DNA of 55,900 bases. Source: a virus. Position 1 is the first letter of the stretch. Each line of letters starts with the position of its first letter. Positions 37,977 through 46,550 of the stretch are shown here, in pieces. The DNA lies in IMG/VR virus record IMGVR_UViG_3300047667_000954, positions 1 through 55,900 of that record, one strand, 5' to 3'. A program made the position numbers and the translations under genes. A model generated the notes under the pieces. It had not been told where the DNA came from. It made no database searches and saw only the letters and a program-made list of their open reading frames with translations.

Positions 37977-38623
37977 TCATAAATTGCGTAATCACCATAT
38001 CGGGCCAGGCTACGCGCAATAAGGTCTTGGTGCGCTGCATGATCCAAAATTCCCACAACACTTAATAAAATTTTAACACCAATTGGTTCTGTTGCGCCAT
38101 GCAGTGCGTCCACACTGTTAAATGCAAACGCGCGGCAATGCTCTGGTAATTGGATAGCAACTTGTTCACCTGTTGTCTTTTGCAAGTAGAAGGTGTTGCC
38201 CTCTGGTTCAGTTAGATAGAACATGTATCTGCGCGGCTCAAGAGGCATCGTCGGGTCTGGTGTATCAGTATGTGGCTCAATAGTTTTCAGCTGCTTGAGC
38301 ATACCCGCCGCCCCAATCTCAGTGAATGGCAACTGTGCAATAGCGCGAGCCAAATCAGGAAATTCTTCAGCAAACGATGGATTGAACGTGGTGGTTGCAT
38401 TATCGCGAGTGAGATTAGATTGATCTAACCAGTCCACATAAGGCTTGATTCGGTCCCATCGCGACGGAGTATGATTTGTCGCAGTTAGCGCCCATTCATG
38501 GCGCCCTTCTTTAAATACCCAAAAGTCAGGATCGTCAATCTTATTCGCATCAAACCAATCAATTACTTTTGATGGTGCAGGAATATCAAAGTCTATGTCA
38601 AGAGGAAGGTAAAGTAATGCCAT
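37973..38623 (-). CDS. Aspartyl/asparaginyl beta-hydroxylase-like 2-oxoglutarate oxygenase
   Basis: A 216-residue protein if started at 38623. PHTDTPDP (His118 and Asp120) supplies the HxD iron ligands, RRYMFYL follows at about 131-137, and DALHGATEP (His175) gives the distal His. The spacing and the RRY segment suit the aspartyl/asparaginyl beta-hydroxylase-like branch of Fe(II)/2-oxoglutarate dioxygenases. Target unknown. It diverges from the QueC-like gene with only 22 bp between start codons. Confidence 0.7.
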   Translation of the reverse strand: MALLYLPLDIDFDIPAPSKVIDWFDANKIDDPDFWVFKEGRHEWALTATNHTPSRWDRIKPYVDWLDQSNLTRDNATTTFNPSFAEEFPDLARAIAQLPFTEIGAAGMLKQLKTIEPHTDTPDPTMPLEPRRYMFYLTEPEGNTFYLQKTTGEQVAIQLPEHCRAFAFNSVDALHGATEPIGVKILLSVVGILDHAAHQDLIARSLARYGDYAIYD

Positions 38624-38632
38624 GTTGTATCC

Positions 38633-38640
38633 AATAAATA
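38633..38640 (+). promoter_or_regulatory. Possible late promoter (AATAAATA) between divergent genes
   Basis: AATAAATA lies in the 22-bp gap between two divergent genes, only 6 nt before the QueC-like start at 38646. That is very close, so it may instead serve an earlier start or be chance. Confidence 0.25.
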
Positions 38641-38645
38641 ATGCT

Positions 38646-39293
38646 ATGCACAACTTCCATATTCCTGAACAGTATCAATCTATCGCAGTCTTATTCAGCG
38701 GAGGCATGGATAGCACCTTGTTATTATACTTAGCTGGGTTACGCTACCCACATCGTCGGATAATTGCAGTCACAGCGGGTTGCAGCTACATAAACAACCG
38801 TGTACATCTTGAGTGGGCGAATAAAGCGTTTGCGCAAACTATTAAGCGGTTACCGCCTGGTGCAATTGATTACCATATTACCCATTACCATGATGACAGA
38901 GAAACCCACCACTGCAATCAAGCTATGGTTGAATTAAAGGATTTGGCTGATGTCTGGTTAATTGGACAAAACGCTTCGCCACCACAAGGTGCTGTTGTTT
39001 GTGATCACATAGGGAAAGAAGTTGATCTGTATGACGCATGTCCACTACCGCACAGACGCGCCAGAGATCATTCTGAATGGGCAGAGCAACATGGCTTACC
39101 TGTATATCGACCATTAGCCAATATTGACAAACAAGACGAAGTTCGTATGTTTAAAGAGTTGAAAGTGTTTGACTTAATCCAAAGCACTCGCTCGTGTCCA
39201 GGCCAATGGGCTGATCAAGAACTTATCGACTTTGTGCCCCATTGCGGGTATTGCTGGTGGTGCCTTGAACGCCAGTGGGGCTTGATGGTGTGA
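38646..39293 (+). CDS. PP-loop ATPase, QueC-like
   Basis: A 215-residue adenine-nucleotide alpha hydrolase (PP-loop) protein. AVLFSGGMDSTLLL (about residues 14-27) is the ATP-pyrophosphatase motif. The C terminus has SCPGQ (about 184-188) and HCGYCWWCLER (about 201-211), the C...CxxCxxC zinc site typical of QueC, which turns 7-carboxy-7-deazaguanine into preQ0. The internal YVPGRN-type segment of bacterial QueC was not seen, so the assignment is tentative. It is the only plus-strand gene in this part of the cluster. ATG 38622 is an alternative start. Confidence 0.7.
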   Translation: MHNFHIPEQYQSIAVLFSGGMDSTLLLYLAGLRYPHRRIIAVTAGCSYINNRVHLEWANKAFAQTIKRLPPGAIDYHITHYHDDRETHHCNQAMVELKDLADVWLIGQNASPPQGAVVCDHIGKEVDLYDACPLPHRRARDHSEWAEQHGLPVYRPLANIDKQDEVRMFKELKVFDLIQSTRSCPGQWADQELIDFVPHCGYCWWCLERQWGLMV

Positions 39294-39307
39294 TATACTG
39301 CACCATT

Positions 39308-40561
39308 TTATCTTAATAGTTTGATCTTTGGTTCCGGCGCCAATTGGTAATACTCATCTAATTCAGGAAAATGTAATGGCATGTATGAATTGCGCACTGC
39401 ATCCAGAGTTTTTAATTCTTGAATCCCTTTTAGAAATTCATCATTTGAACCTTGTGGGCTTAATAAAATTTGCTCAATCCTATCATAAGGTAACCAATTC
39501 AATTGTGATATCTCGTGCTTTTTTAGTTTTTCAAGATATTTGGCCTTAATGTGATCTGGCAGATTAACTGCTCGCCATTTTGCTGGACTTGTGACAACGT
39601 TATTCCAGTTGATACGTTTATACGGTATTCCTAAATCATACACCAAATAATCATAAATGTCACCCAGATAACCTATATTAAGCATCTGGGTAGCGACCAA
39701 AAAGCTGGTAGAAATGTGCGGGTGATTTTGATAGATGCGAATATTTTTGTCAAATGTATTCCACTTTAGTCCGCTACGAACATATGCTCCACGTTCGGCC
39801 ACACCATCAATACTGCACAACATGGACACACTATTAAACCGATGAGCATTATCAAGAACAATTGGAGGAACCATTGTACCGTTTGTAATAATAGTTAGAT
39901 TTAAATTCTTGGCATTGGGATTATTAATGAATCGTTCAAATAAACTAACAAAGTCAGGGTGAATCATATTTTCACCACCTACCAGATTAAATTTGTTCAC
40001 GCTACTAATAATCTTGTCAATCTCATCAAAGTATTGTTCTCTGTTATTGGTATCAAATGGATTCAGTTCAACATAATTGTCTGCATCACCAGTAAAGAAC
40101 TTTTTTCTTTCTGCTGCAATTTTACTGCTGGCGCTGGGCCCGCACATAATGCATTTTAGGTTACAGATGTTTCCAAGCACTTTAAAGTTGACATAGAGCA
40201 AGTCTTCGTATATATAGCTTTCTCCATTATTATGTTTGCGAACATTATCTGCAACATGCGTATAATCACTATACATGTCATTTTCTTGTATTCTACGGTG
40301 TGTAATTTTGCTGTGGGTATTACTAATACATTGCCCGCATGAATGCTTGGTCGCTTGTGTAAATTGGTCAGGATCATTTTTAAGCATGTCTGCTCTAACT
40401 TGCTGCATATGACCAGAATTAAAGAACTCCAATGGCGTCATGTTTTGTGTATTCATCGCGGCGCTGCGATCAACCTCACCGATACAGCAAACACGATAAA
40501 ATCCGTCTGCTGTATGTGCCATTTGTATAAATGGATCAACGCACCATGGTTTATTTTCCAT
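39308..40561 (-). CDS. Radical SAM protein with N-terminal auxiliary-cluster (twitch/SPASM-like) domain
   Basis: A 417-residue protein. Residues 1-100 hold the auxiliary domain: PWCVDPF (Cys7), RVCCIGE (Cys25/26) and SCGQC (Cys75, Cys78). The radical SAM core follows: CNLKCIMC (Cys133/137/140), VGGEN (about 194-198, replacing GGEP) and later strands. Such domain order is typical of twitch-domain radical SAM enzymes, whose substrates are mostly unknown. It ends 14 bp from the QueC-like gene in convergent arrangement and overlaps the stop of the PP-loop gene upstream. Confidence 0.85.
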   Translation of the reverse strand: MENKPWCVDPFIQMAHTADGFYRVCCIGEVDRSAAMNTQNMTPLEFFNSGHMQQVRADMLKNDPDQFTQATKHSCGQCISNTHSKITHRRIQENDMYSDYTHVADNVRKHNNGESYIYEDLLYVNFKVLGNICNLKCIMCGPSASSKIAAERKKFFTGDADNYVELNPFDTNNREQYFDEIDKIISSVNKFNLVGGENMIHPDFVSLFERFINNPNAKNLNLTIITNGTMVPPIVLDNAHRFNSVSMLCSIDGVAERGAYVRSGLKWNTFDKNIRIYQNHPHISTSFLVATQMLNIGYLGDIYDYLVYDLGIPYKRINWNNVVTSPAKWRAVNLPDHIKAKYLEKLKKHEISQLNWLPYDRIEQILLSPQGSNDEFLKGIQELKTLDAVRNSYMPLHFPELDEYYQLAPEPKIKLLR

Positions 40562-41295
40562 TAGATAATTCTACCAAATGCATAAAATCGTTCTGAGCAA
40601 AACCAACACTGCTCGCAGTGTACATGATCATCTGACGCACGTGGGTCGTAAAAATTATCACCAGGGCGTGTCTCGCAGCTATACGTGAACGGATAGAGCG
40701 TGTCTATTACACCATAATAGTCATAGGCTTCAAACGTAACCATTTTGTCCCGCTGAATGAACGGTCGGATACGGTGACACCCTGTGTCGTCGATGCTAAA
40801 GTTCTTCCAATTTGGCGCATTGTCACGTGATAGATCGCGACCTGGTACGTGAACCAAGAACTCTTTAAGATTGCGTGAGCCTGCTCCATGCACTTGCGTC
40901 AAACGCGACGTCATTTCATCAATGTTAGGGTTTAGTGTTATACCATTGTATAGCGCATTAAGATTATACTCTGCTATGGCCCTGGTGGTCATACGTTCTT
41001 GACCAATAATATATTCTTGACCAGAATCGTGTGAGTTATGCAGGGCAGTGTAATCAACAATATGGCCTGCACAAGCTTTTCCTGTTAATTCTTCAGTTAT
41101 ACGGATCACATCAGCCGCAAAATCACCATACCATGGCTTCCATTCAGAATTTAATGAGAGTGCATAAATGTTGACATCGTCTCTGTCTTTATAATAATCA
41201 CAAGCTGCATAATAAATTATACTGCTATCAGCGCCGCCAGACAACATTATGCCTATATTGTTCCAATCATCCTGGAATTTCATTGTTTCAAACAC
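40561..41295 (-). CDS. PP-loop ATPase with QueC-like zinc site
   Basis: A 245-residue protein if started at the GTG 41295, which has AAAAGGAA at 7 nt; ATG 41283 is an alternative. GIMLSGGADSSIIYY (about residues 15-29) is the PP-loop. The C terminus has SCETRPG and HCEQCWFCSERFYAFGR, a C...CxxCxxC zinc site like QueC. The body is otherwise unlike QueC, with a TRLTQVHGAGSRNLKEFLVH segment, so it may activate a different carboxylate for amide or nitrile formation. It sits between radical SAM genes in the minus-strand cluster. Confidence 0.7.
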   Translation of the reverse strand: MFETMKFQDDWNNIGIMLSGGADSSIIYYAACDYYKDRDDVNIYALSLNSEWKPWYGDFAADVIRITEELTGKACAGHIVDYTALHNSHDSGQEYIIGQERMTTRAIAEYNLNALYNGITLNPNIDEMTSRLTQVHGAGSRNLKEFLVHVPGRDLSRDNAPNWKNFSIDDTGCHRIRPFIQRDKMVTFEAYDYYGVIDTLYPFTYSCETRPGDNFYDPRASDDHVHCEQCWFCSERFYAFGRII

Positions 41296-41308
41296 GCATA
41301 TATTCCTT

Positions 41309-42202
41309 TTATAAATGTTTAATTTCCACTCGGTCCATTGTATTGTATTCACAAATCAATTGCACCAATTGTTGTTCGCTATATTTAGTGATGAGCTTAC
41401 CCACTGGAATATATCCCATTGCGTTGCGGGGATCACCTTTTGTAAATCCTAATGCAGTTAGGTAATTGTCATTTCTGTCCCACCATTCATTCATCCCATT
41501 TTCAAAGTTTTGAATACTGGACAAGGACCGATTATGAAAATAGCATGTAAAGTCTGGACTGTAAAAACGTAATGGTCGAATATTATCTTCACCAACTATG
41601 TCATCATTATCTTTGTATACGTCATAGATGGGTTTACCCACTTCACAGTAATTGATGTAGAGTTCACCAAAATACCGTTCAAATGTAAAATGCTGGTAAT
41701 CTTTATCCATTAATGGATAACGTTGGCGGTTATGGAATCTAGAAACAATTCGTGGATATACCCCTTGCTTGGTGTGCCCACTGTAAAAGTTTTCTGCCCG
41801 GTGAATAATAACATTGTACCTGTCAAGGCAATCACGTTGTAACGCATTTGCACTTTTATAATAACTGCCTGGTGATAAAACTCCGCCACGTAAATTTTCA
41901 AAATAATGATGCAAGTTATTTAATTGCTCTTGTGGCATTCCCACAAATGCACGGTGTGAGATTACCTGGCTATATCGATTGAGCACGTCAATGCAACTAT
42001 TCAGTTCATTAACGATCATTTCTTCAGTCCATTGCCCATCAGGAAAATTGTACAGTCGGTCTGGCTCTATTATACGATTATCGCGCTGACATTGGTCATA
42101 TAGTGCCATGGACCAACGGTCACTAATTGAATTGTCATATGACTCAAACTCAATTTCAAATTCATCATTATTGCTATTTAAAAATATAAGAGAGAAAATC
42201 AT
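41309..42202 (-). CDS. Hypothetical protein in the modification cluster (297 aa)
   Basis: A 297-residue protein of unknown function. It begins with two strands (IFSLIFLNSNNDEFEIEFESYDN), has a helical middle (LNNLHHYFENLRGG) and an aromatic C-terminal half (HFTFERYFGELYINYCEVGKPIYDV). No catalytic signature was found. It overlaps the upstream radical SAM gene by 4 nt, so it is likely co-translated with it. Confidence 0.7.
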   Translation of the reverse strand: MIFSLIFLNSNNDEFEIEFESYDNSISDRWSMALYDQCQRDNRIIEPDRLYNFPDGQWTEEMIVNELNSCIDVLNRYSQVISHRAFVGMPQEQLNNLHHYFENLRGGVLSPGSYYKSANALQRDCLDRYNVIIHRAENFYSGHTKQGVYPRIVSRFHNRQRYPLMDKDYQHFTFERYFGELYINYCEVGKPIYDVYKDNDDIVGEDNIRPLRFYSPDFTCYFHNRSLSSIQNFENGMNEWWDRNDNYLTALGFTKGDPRNAMGYIPVGKLITKYSEQQLVQLICEYNTMDRVEIKHL

Positions 42203-43290
42203 GTTTTTATTTCCTTTGTTTGTGTAACTCGTAAATCAATCATGTTGTTCTGTCCACATGTTTTATGGCATTCCACCATTGGGTTTGATGATGTCCATGA
42301 ATTCTCAATTGCTGTAAACGCGTGTGTATCAAAAATTTGTTCAATCTTAAAATCATCTAAACTATTAAAATTAGATGGCAATCCTAATTCGTCATGTAGC
42401 ATAATATGCAGGTCACTAACAACATCGTTCCACTCATGTCGAGTATGATATATTGCTAACCAACAACATGGCCAAAGCTTAAAATCTGCCGAAATAAAGA
42501 TTTGATCATGCTTTTTTGCTCTACAGCTAATGGTTTTCTTTTCTGTTATGATTGGGATAGGAGCAGCAATTCCACCATCGTAACTTTTATAAGAGTCTGC
42601 ATCTCGTGGATCATCAGGCATGAGTTTAAACTCATGTGCTATATTCGTGGAAGGCTCTATCACGTATTTAACTTTAAAATCTTTGTCCACACATTTGGTA
42701 TTCTTTTTGGGCCACCTGGTAGATGGCGCGCTCTTAAATACAACAAAGCCCATCTCATTTGCCAGTTTTTCGCATTTGTCAATTTGATGTTCGTTATGTT
42801 TAAATACAACCATAGACCAAGTGGCGTGGCCGCCCGCAGCAATATATGCTTTTGCATTTTTCATTATTGTATCGAATCTGGTATTGCGTCGATATAAATG
42901 ATGCGTGTCTTCCAACCCGTCAATACCAAACTCAACTTTTACATTTGAGTTTGTTCCCAACCAGGACCAAAAACTAGTGGATAACGCGCTGCCTGTTGTA
43001 TTGATCTTAATAGTATGCAAATCAAACAACATGATTGCCTCTATAAATTCCTTTGGCTTGGTATGCATTACAATATCACCAAAGTTACCATTCAATAGCA
43101 CATTGTTAACCTCTGATAACATTGGATCAGACATGGCCTTATATATTTGCTCAGGTGAGATTTCTGTTATGTTTAATTTGGGATGGGCCAACAGTGATGC
43201 ACCAAATGTCCTAACGCATTGTGGACATCTGGAATTGCACTCAGATGTTGGTTCAATATGTATCGATGTAATTCGATTAAAAATGTTCAT
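42199..43290 (-). CDS. Radical SAM/SPASM protein
   Basis: A 363-residue enzyme with the radical SAM core at the N terminus: EPTSECNSRCPQC (Cys18/22/25), NGNFGD in place of GGEP, and TIKINTTGSALS as the following strand. The C-terminal part has a SPASM-like set of cysteines (ISCRAKK, WPCCW, VECHKTCG). This order (core then SPASM) differs from the other four, in which the auxiliary cluster comes first. Substrate unknown; SPASM enzymes commonly modify peptides or proteins. Confidence 0.85.
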   Translation of the reverse strand: MNIFNRITSIHIEPTSECNSRCPQCVRTFGASLLAHPKLNITEISPEQIYKAMSDPMLSEVNNVLLNGNFGDIVMHTKPKEFIEAIMLFDLHTIKINTTGSALSTSFWSWLGTNSNVKVEFGIDGLEDTHHLYRRNTRFDTIMKNAKAYIAAGGHATWSMVVFKHNEHQIDKCEKLANEMGFVVFKSAPSTRWPKKNTKCVDKDFKVKYVIEPSTNIAHEFKLMPDDPRDADSYKSYDGGIAAPIPIITEKKTISCRAKKHDQIFISADFKLWPCCWLAIYHTRHEWNDVVSDLHIMLHDELGLPSNFNSLDDFKIEQIFDTHAFTAIENSWTSSNPMVECHKTCGQNNMIDLRVTQTKEIKT

Positions 43291-43304
43291 TGCTTATATC
43301 CTAT

Positions 43305-43511
43305 CTACTTGGTGCCTGACGTGTTTAAACATGACAACGTTTCGCCTGGCTCTGCAACTGGCTCAGCAGGCCCCACACATGCTATCTGCAACGTCGGCCC
43401 ATCGAACCTGCTGCTTACATAGATGGTTAGTGCTAGCATGGCCACAGACACTAAAAATACCCTTAGCGTGTCTACCACAAATTCCTGCCAACTCTGCCCA
43501 CTATTTAACAT
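43305..43511 (-). CDS. Small single-pass membrane protein (68 aa)
   Basis: A 68-residue protein with one transmembrane helix (VDTLRVFLVSVAMLALTIYVSS, about residues 13-34) and a short Pro/Glu-containing tail with two Cys. AGGAATTAG precedes the ATG at about 10 nt. It lies between the SPASM and methyltransferase genes with very short gaps. It could anchor a partner at the membrane, but this is inference. Confidence 0.55.
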   Translation of the reverse strand: MLNSGQSWQEFVVDTLRVFLVSVAMLALTIYVSSRFDGPTLQIACVGPAEPVAEPGETLSCLNTSGTK

Positions 43512-43514
43512 TTG

Positions 43515-44471
43515 TTATCTAATTCCTATTCGCATAAACCGTGTATATTTTTCTAATTTCATTTCACCATCATATAGCACTTTGGCCAAGGGTGTTTGTA
43601 ATCTAAATGCATCAAGGTCATGCGATGTATTTACATGTTCAACAATGTCTGCATAATCATTGCTCTGCAATATTACTATTTTGCCTGTGGGGATTTTGTC
43701 ATACCATTTATCAAAGTCAATAATATGTTCGCAGCTTGTGTTAATGATCGTGTCTGGGGTATCTGTAATGGGCTTGCTACAACGATCATTTGCATTGCTC
43801 CAAGCAGTCCATCTATGACTGTTGAAATTAATATTGTGTATGTCGTCTGTAATAGCCTTAAATTGCCAGTTGTCCTGCCAGGGGGCGTTAAACTTATCAG
43901 CAACAGCTACAACAGCTGGATCCATGTCAAAGCTGCGAACCTTGTCAAGTGCAATGCCATGCTCAAACATCAGTGTTGCTAAAATACCATACCAACCGGC
44001 GCATAAGAACACAGTTCCCAGGTTGATGTCAAGTGTTTTTATTGCATTAATCAACCACATCTTGCTTCTGAGTTGGCCTTGACTCAGACTATCATTATCG
44101 AAACGTGTGCCACTTGCATGGCAGCTTTTAATTGTACGCACAATTTGATTATCTTGTAAGTCAAGTAACAATCTATACATGCTCCAAGTATTATCTTCTA
44201 ACAGGAATTTACGCAAGTCCCCTGATCCCATTTCGTCTCGTGGATTGAATTCAGGCTTCCAGGATCCATCTATCAGATGGAATAGTTTATGCCAATTGTC
44301 GTCACGCAACGCGATCCGTAAATTGTCAAGCTCGTCGCCATGAAAATTAATAATGGAACGATGTATGCTGTTTGGGTCACGATCAATATACGCACGTCGC
44401 AAATCCGCAAATCGTGTGTCGTGGGGATAGAGTATTTCCATCCTGTCAAGAAGCTGTTCTCTAGTTAGCAT
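43515..44471 (-). CDS. Methyltransferase-like protein
   Basis: A 318-residue protein. Residues about 145-175 (TVFLCAGWYGILATLMFEH and KVRSFDMDPAVVAVADKFN) resemble a class I SAM-binding fold, with the acidic residue of motif II in FDMDP. The N-terminal 120 residues are helical and unassigned. ATG 44471 is the likely start, overlapping the glycosyltransferase-like gene by 11 nt; a TTG at 44480 is also in frame. Substrate unknown. Confidence 0.6.
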   Translation of the reverse strand: MLTREQLLDRMEILYPHDTRFADLRRAYIDRDPNSIHRSIINFHGDELDNLRIALRDDNWHKLFHLIDGSWKPEFNPRDEMGSGDLRKFLLEDNTWSMYRLLLDLQDNQIVRTIKSCHASGTRFDNDSLSQGQLRSKMWLINAIKTLDINLGTVFLCAGWYGILATLMFEHGIALDKVRSFDMDPAVVAVADKFNAPWQDNWQFKAITDDIHNINFNSHRWTAWSNANDRCSKPITDTPDTIINTSCEHIIDFDKWYDKIPTGKIVILQSNDYADIVEHVNTSHDLDAFRLQTPLAKVLYDGEMKLEKYTRFMRIGIR

Positions 44472-45171
44472 GTTTATCAAACATTTCTTTTAACCAATCA
44501 AAGTCATTAATCTTATTAAGGATGTCTGTCCGAGCAGCATAGCGTTGTCCAAAGTCTCTGCCCTGTAATGCCCCCAGCCTACAAAAGTCAGCAAACGGCC
44601 GGCGCTTTGTCACAGTCTGACACCATTTTTGTAAGCGATACATGTTGTCTGTATTGTCTCCATTGGGAATGATAGCAGATGACAATTTTGTACACTCTCT
44701 AAATGCACTCTTCCATGTATTAAAGGGGCAAGTATTAAATGCAGTAGTGTTGCTGATCTGAAATTTAGGCACAAACGTAGCACCAATACTCGTGGTCATA
44801 TCTACATTCCACTGGGTGGCGTCAAGAAGTTTTTGTTTTGGAAATAGTTTTGCTGCTCCATACCCATATATTAAGTCATTGACAGGGTTCCTGGACCGCC
44901 ATACAAATACACATTCAGTTTCTGGAATTGTTTCGTATACAAACCGATCAGACTGTGGTGTAAATTTAAAACTAAATTCTTCTTCAATTATTGCGTCAGC
45001 GTCTACCACATAAAAATGTGATGTCTTGCTTTGTCGAGCACATTCTTGATGAGCTTCAAAAATACCTTTGATACCATGTACTCGCTTTGCGTTTGGTGCA
45101 AACAGTTGTAGCAATTTAAAGTTGTCGTCAGCAAACGGTTCATCGTAGCTTAGAAAAAATACATCAAGCAT
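44461..45171 (-). CDS. Glycosyltransferase-like protein, GT-A type (SYDEP family)
   Basis: A 236-residue protein. DVFFLSYDEPFADDN (about residues 3-17) and FYVVDADAIIEEEF (about 53-66) with a DxD metal site suggest a GT-A nucleotide-sugar transferase. It is a clear paralogue of the protein at 52.5-53.4 kb (FISYDEPNANNN, TIDADNIVDAEFF, and shared AFRE / WLxxxxFxxH segments). It has a minus-strand promoter and AAAAAAGGACC as ribosome-binding site. Acceptor unknown. Confidence 0.6.
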   Translation of the reverse strand: MLDVFFLSYDEPFADDNFKLLQLFAPNAKRVHGIKGIFEAHQECARQSKTSHFYVVDADAIIEEEFSFKFTPQSDRFVYETIPETECVFVWRSRNPVNDLIYGYGAAKLFPKQKLLDATQWNVDMTTSIGATFVPKFQISNTTAFNTCPFNTWKSAFRECTKLSSAIIPNGDNTDNMYRLQKWCQTVTKRRPFADFCRLGALQGRDFGQRYAARTDILNKINDFDWLKEMFDKHAN

Positions 45172-45188
45172 AATTGGTCCTTTTTTAT

Positions 45189-45217
45189 AGTATACAATAT
45201 CCTGGGCGTGATGTCAA
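45189..45217 (-). promoter_or_regulatory. Sigma70-type promoter on the minus strand
   Basis: On the minus strand, TTGACA (45217-45212), 17-nt spacer, TATACT (45194-45189). It drives the genes from 45171 leftwards and splits the modification cluster into at least two units. Confidence 0.7.
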
Positions 45218-45230
45218 ATGTAAGAATCTA

Positions 45231-46550
45231 CTAGCCATAATTCTTCCAAATAAAGTCAAGCTCAGGAAATGTGCCCGGCGTGTCTTCGCCACGTATAGTA
45301 TCAAGTGCTCTGGTTTTATTAACAAATTCTGTCAGGTGGCTGTCTGGTAATTGATGTGCATCCATAAATGTCAACGTGTGATCGATTGTGCCAAATACAG
45401 TGTTTAGTTTAGCAGGGTCATAATTATCATTCAGATGTTTTTTATAATCCATCCATTTTTCACGTATTTGCTGTTTCATATGAACTGGTAACGCTTGTAT
45501 ATTATGATGTTGTGGTGTACTTAAAATATTATAAAAACAGTCATTTGCCCCAAGCAATCCTCGCTGCAAAAAATCCAAGTGCAATTCTGGTAATTGAAAG
45601 ATAGACAAAATTTGTACAGTTGGCGCAATTCTAAACCAGACATTAGGTGCCTCATTTTTAATACGATGACTGTTATCAATTATGTCTTGCCACACTGTAT
45701 CTTTTCGCAATATTTCTGCTCTTGCACCTGATGCATCAATACTAGCAACACATTCTACCCATTCAAAATCTTTCCATAGCTCAACTATATCCTTGCGTTT
45801 GTATATTAACTTGGCCAAGTTTGTACTGTAACGTATTTTTGTTTTGAATAATTTGTTGGTGTGTAAATATTCAATAATACGATAATGCTCGTCCATAATT
45901 AACGGCTCACCACCTGCAAAATACAATTCCTCTACATTAGGCAAATATTCTTCTAACCTATCCAATAAGCCATTTGAATCCTTTACACTATGCATAATTG
46001 CCTTATCACTATTTCCTGTTAGATACTGGTTATCATTATAGTCTTTTTTTAGTTTTTTTGCATCTGCAAACCAGCGGCTACTAGAAAAATGACCACACAT
46101 TCGACACCGCATGTTGCATATATTACTAAAACGGATATCCCAGTAAATGGGTTTGCTGTCAGTGCTAGTACCGTCTGGTGCGGTATTCAGAACCCAGGGT
46201 GCAACAGTTTTTTGAAACTTATTAATTCCATCGATTCGTTGACTCCAATTACCTGTAGCTTCCTTTTCATAACAGGACTTGCAACTTTTATGTTTTTTGT
46301 CAGCCATCATGCTTTGTCGGAACTCACGCATTCCTTCGCCATTCCAAATTTCATCATAGGATAGTTCATTAATATTGCCCATGCTATGCTTATAATCTGC
46401 AATACAACATGGTAACACATCCCCAGAAGTTGCAACGTGCAAATGTGCCCAGGGCATTACACAATAAGCTTTTGTGTTTTCAATAATATCCGCAGAAGTG
46501 GCATTATTTTCAATTAGACTTTTTAAGTCTGTTTTGGAGTCATTTGCCAT
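45231..46550 (-). CDS. Radical SAM protein with N-terminal auxiliary-cluster (twitch/SPASM-like) domain
   Basis: A 439-residue protein. The auxiliary domain has YCVMPWAHLHVATSG (Cys30), LPCCIAD (Cys48/49) and SCKSC (Cys90, Cys93). The radical SAM core has SNICNMRCRMC (Cys145/149/152) and FAGGEPL (about 213-219), the SAM-binding motif. ATG 46550 is preferred because GAAGGCAC precedes it; it overlaps the upstream radical SAM gene by 11 nt. Substrate unknown, but strongly resembling the protein at 50.9-52.4 kb in layout. Confidence 0.87.
   Translation of the reverse strand: MANDSKTDLKSLIENNATSADIIENTKAYCVMPWAHLHVATSGDVLPCCIADYKHSMGNINELSYDEIWNGEGMREFRQSMMADKKHKSCKSCYEKEATGNWSQRIDGINKFQKTVAPWVLNTAPDGTSTDSKPIYWDIRFSNICNMRCRMCGHFSSSRWFADAKKLKKDYNDNQYLTGNSDKAIMHSVKDSNGLLDRLEEYLPNVEELYFAGGEPLIMDEHYRIIEYLHTNKLFKTKIRYSTNLAKLIYKRKDIVELWKDFEWVECVASIDASGARAEILRKDTVWQDIIDNSHRIKNEAPNVWFRIAPTVQILSIFQLPELHLDFLQRGLLGANDCFYNILSTPQHHNIQALPVHMKQQIREKWMDYKKHLNDNYDPAKLNTVFGTIDHTLTFMDAHQLPDSHLTEFVNKTRALDTIRGEDTPGTFPELDFIWKNYG

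Noticed and set aside
42502-42897. Plus-strand open frame within the SPASM gene
   Set aside because: Antisense to a gene with intact radical SAM motifs; no start signal and no recognisable domain.
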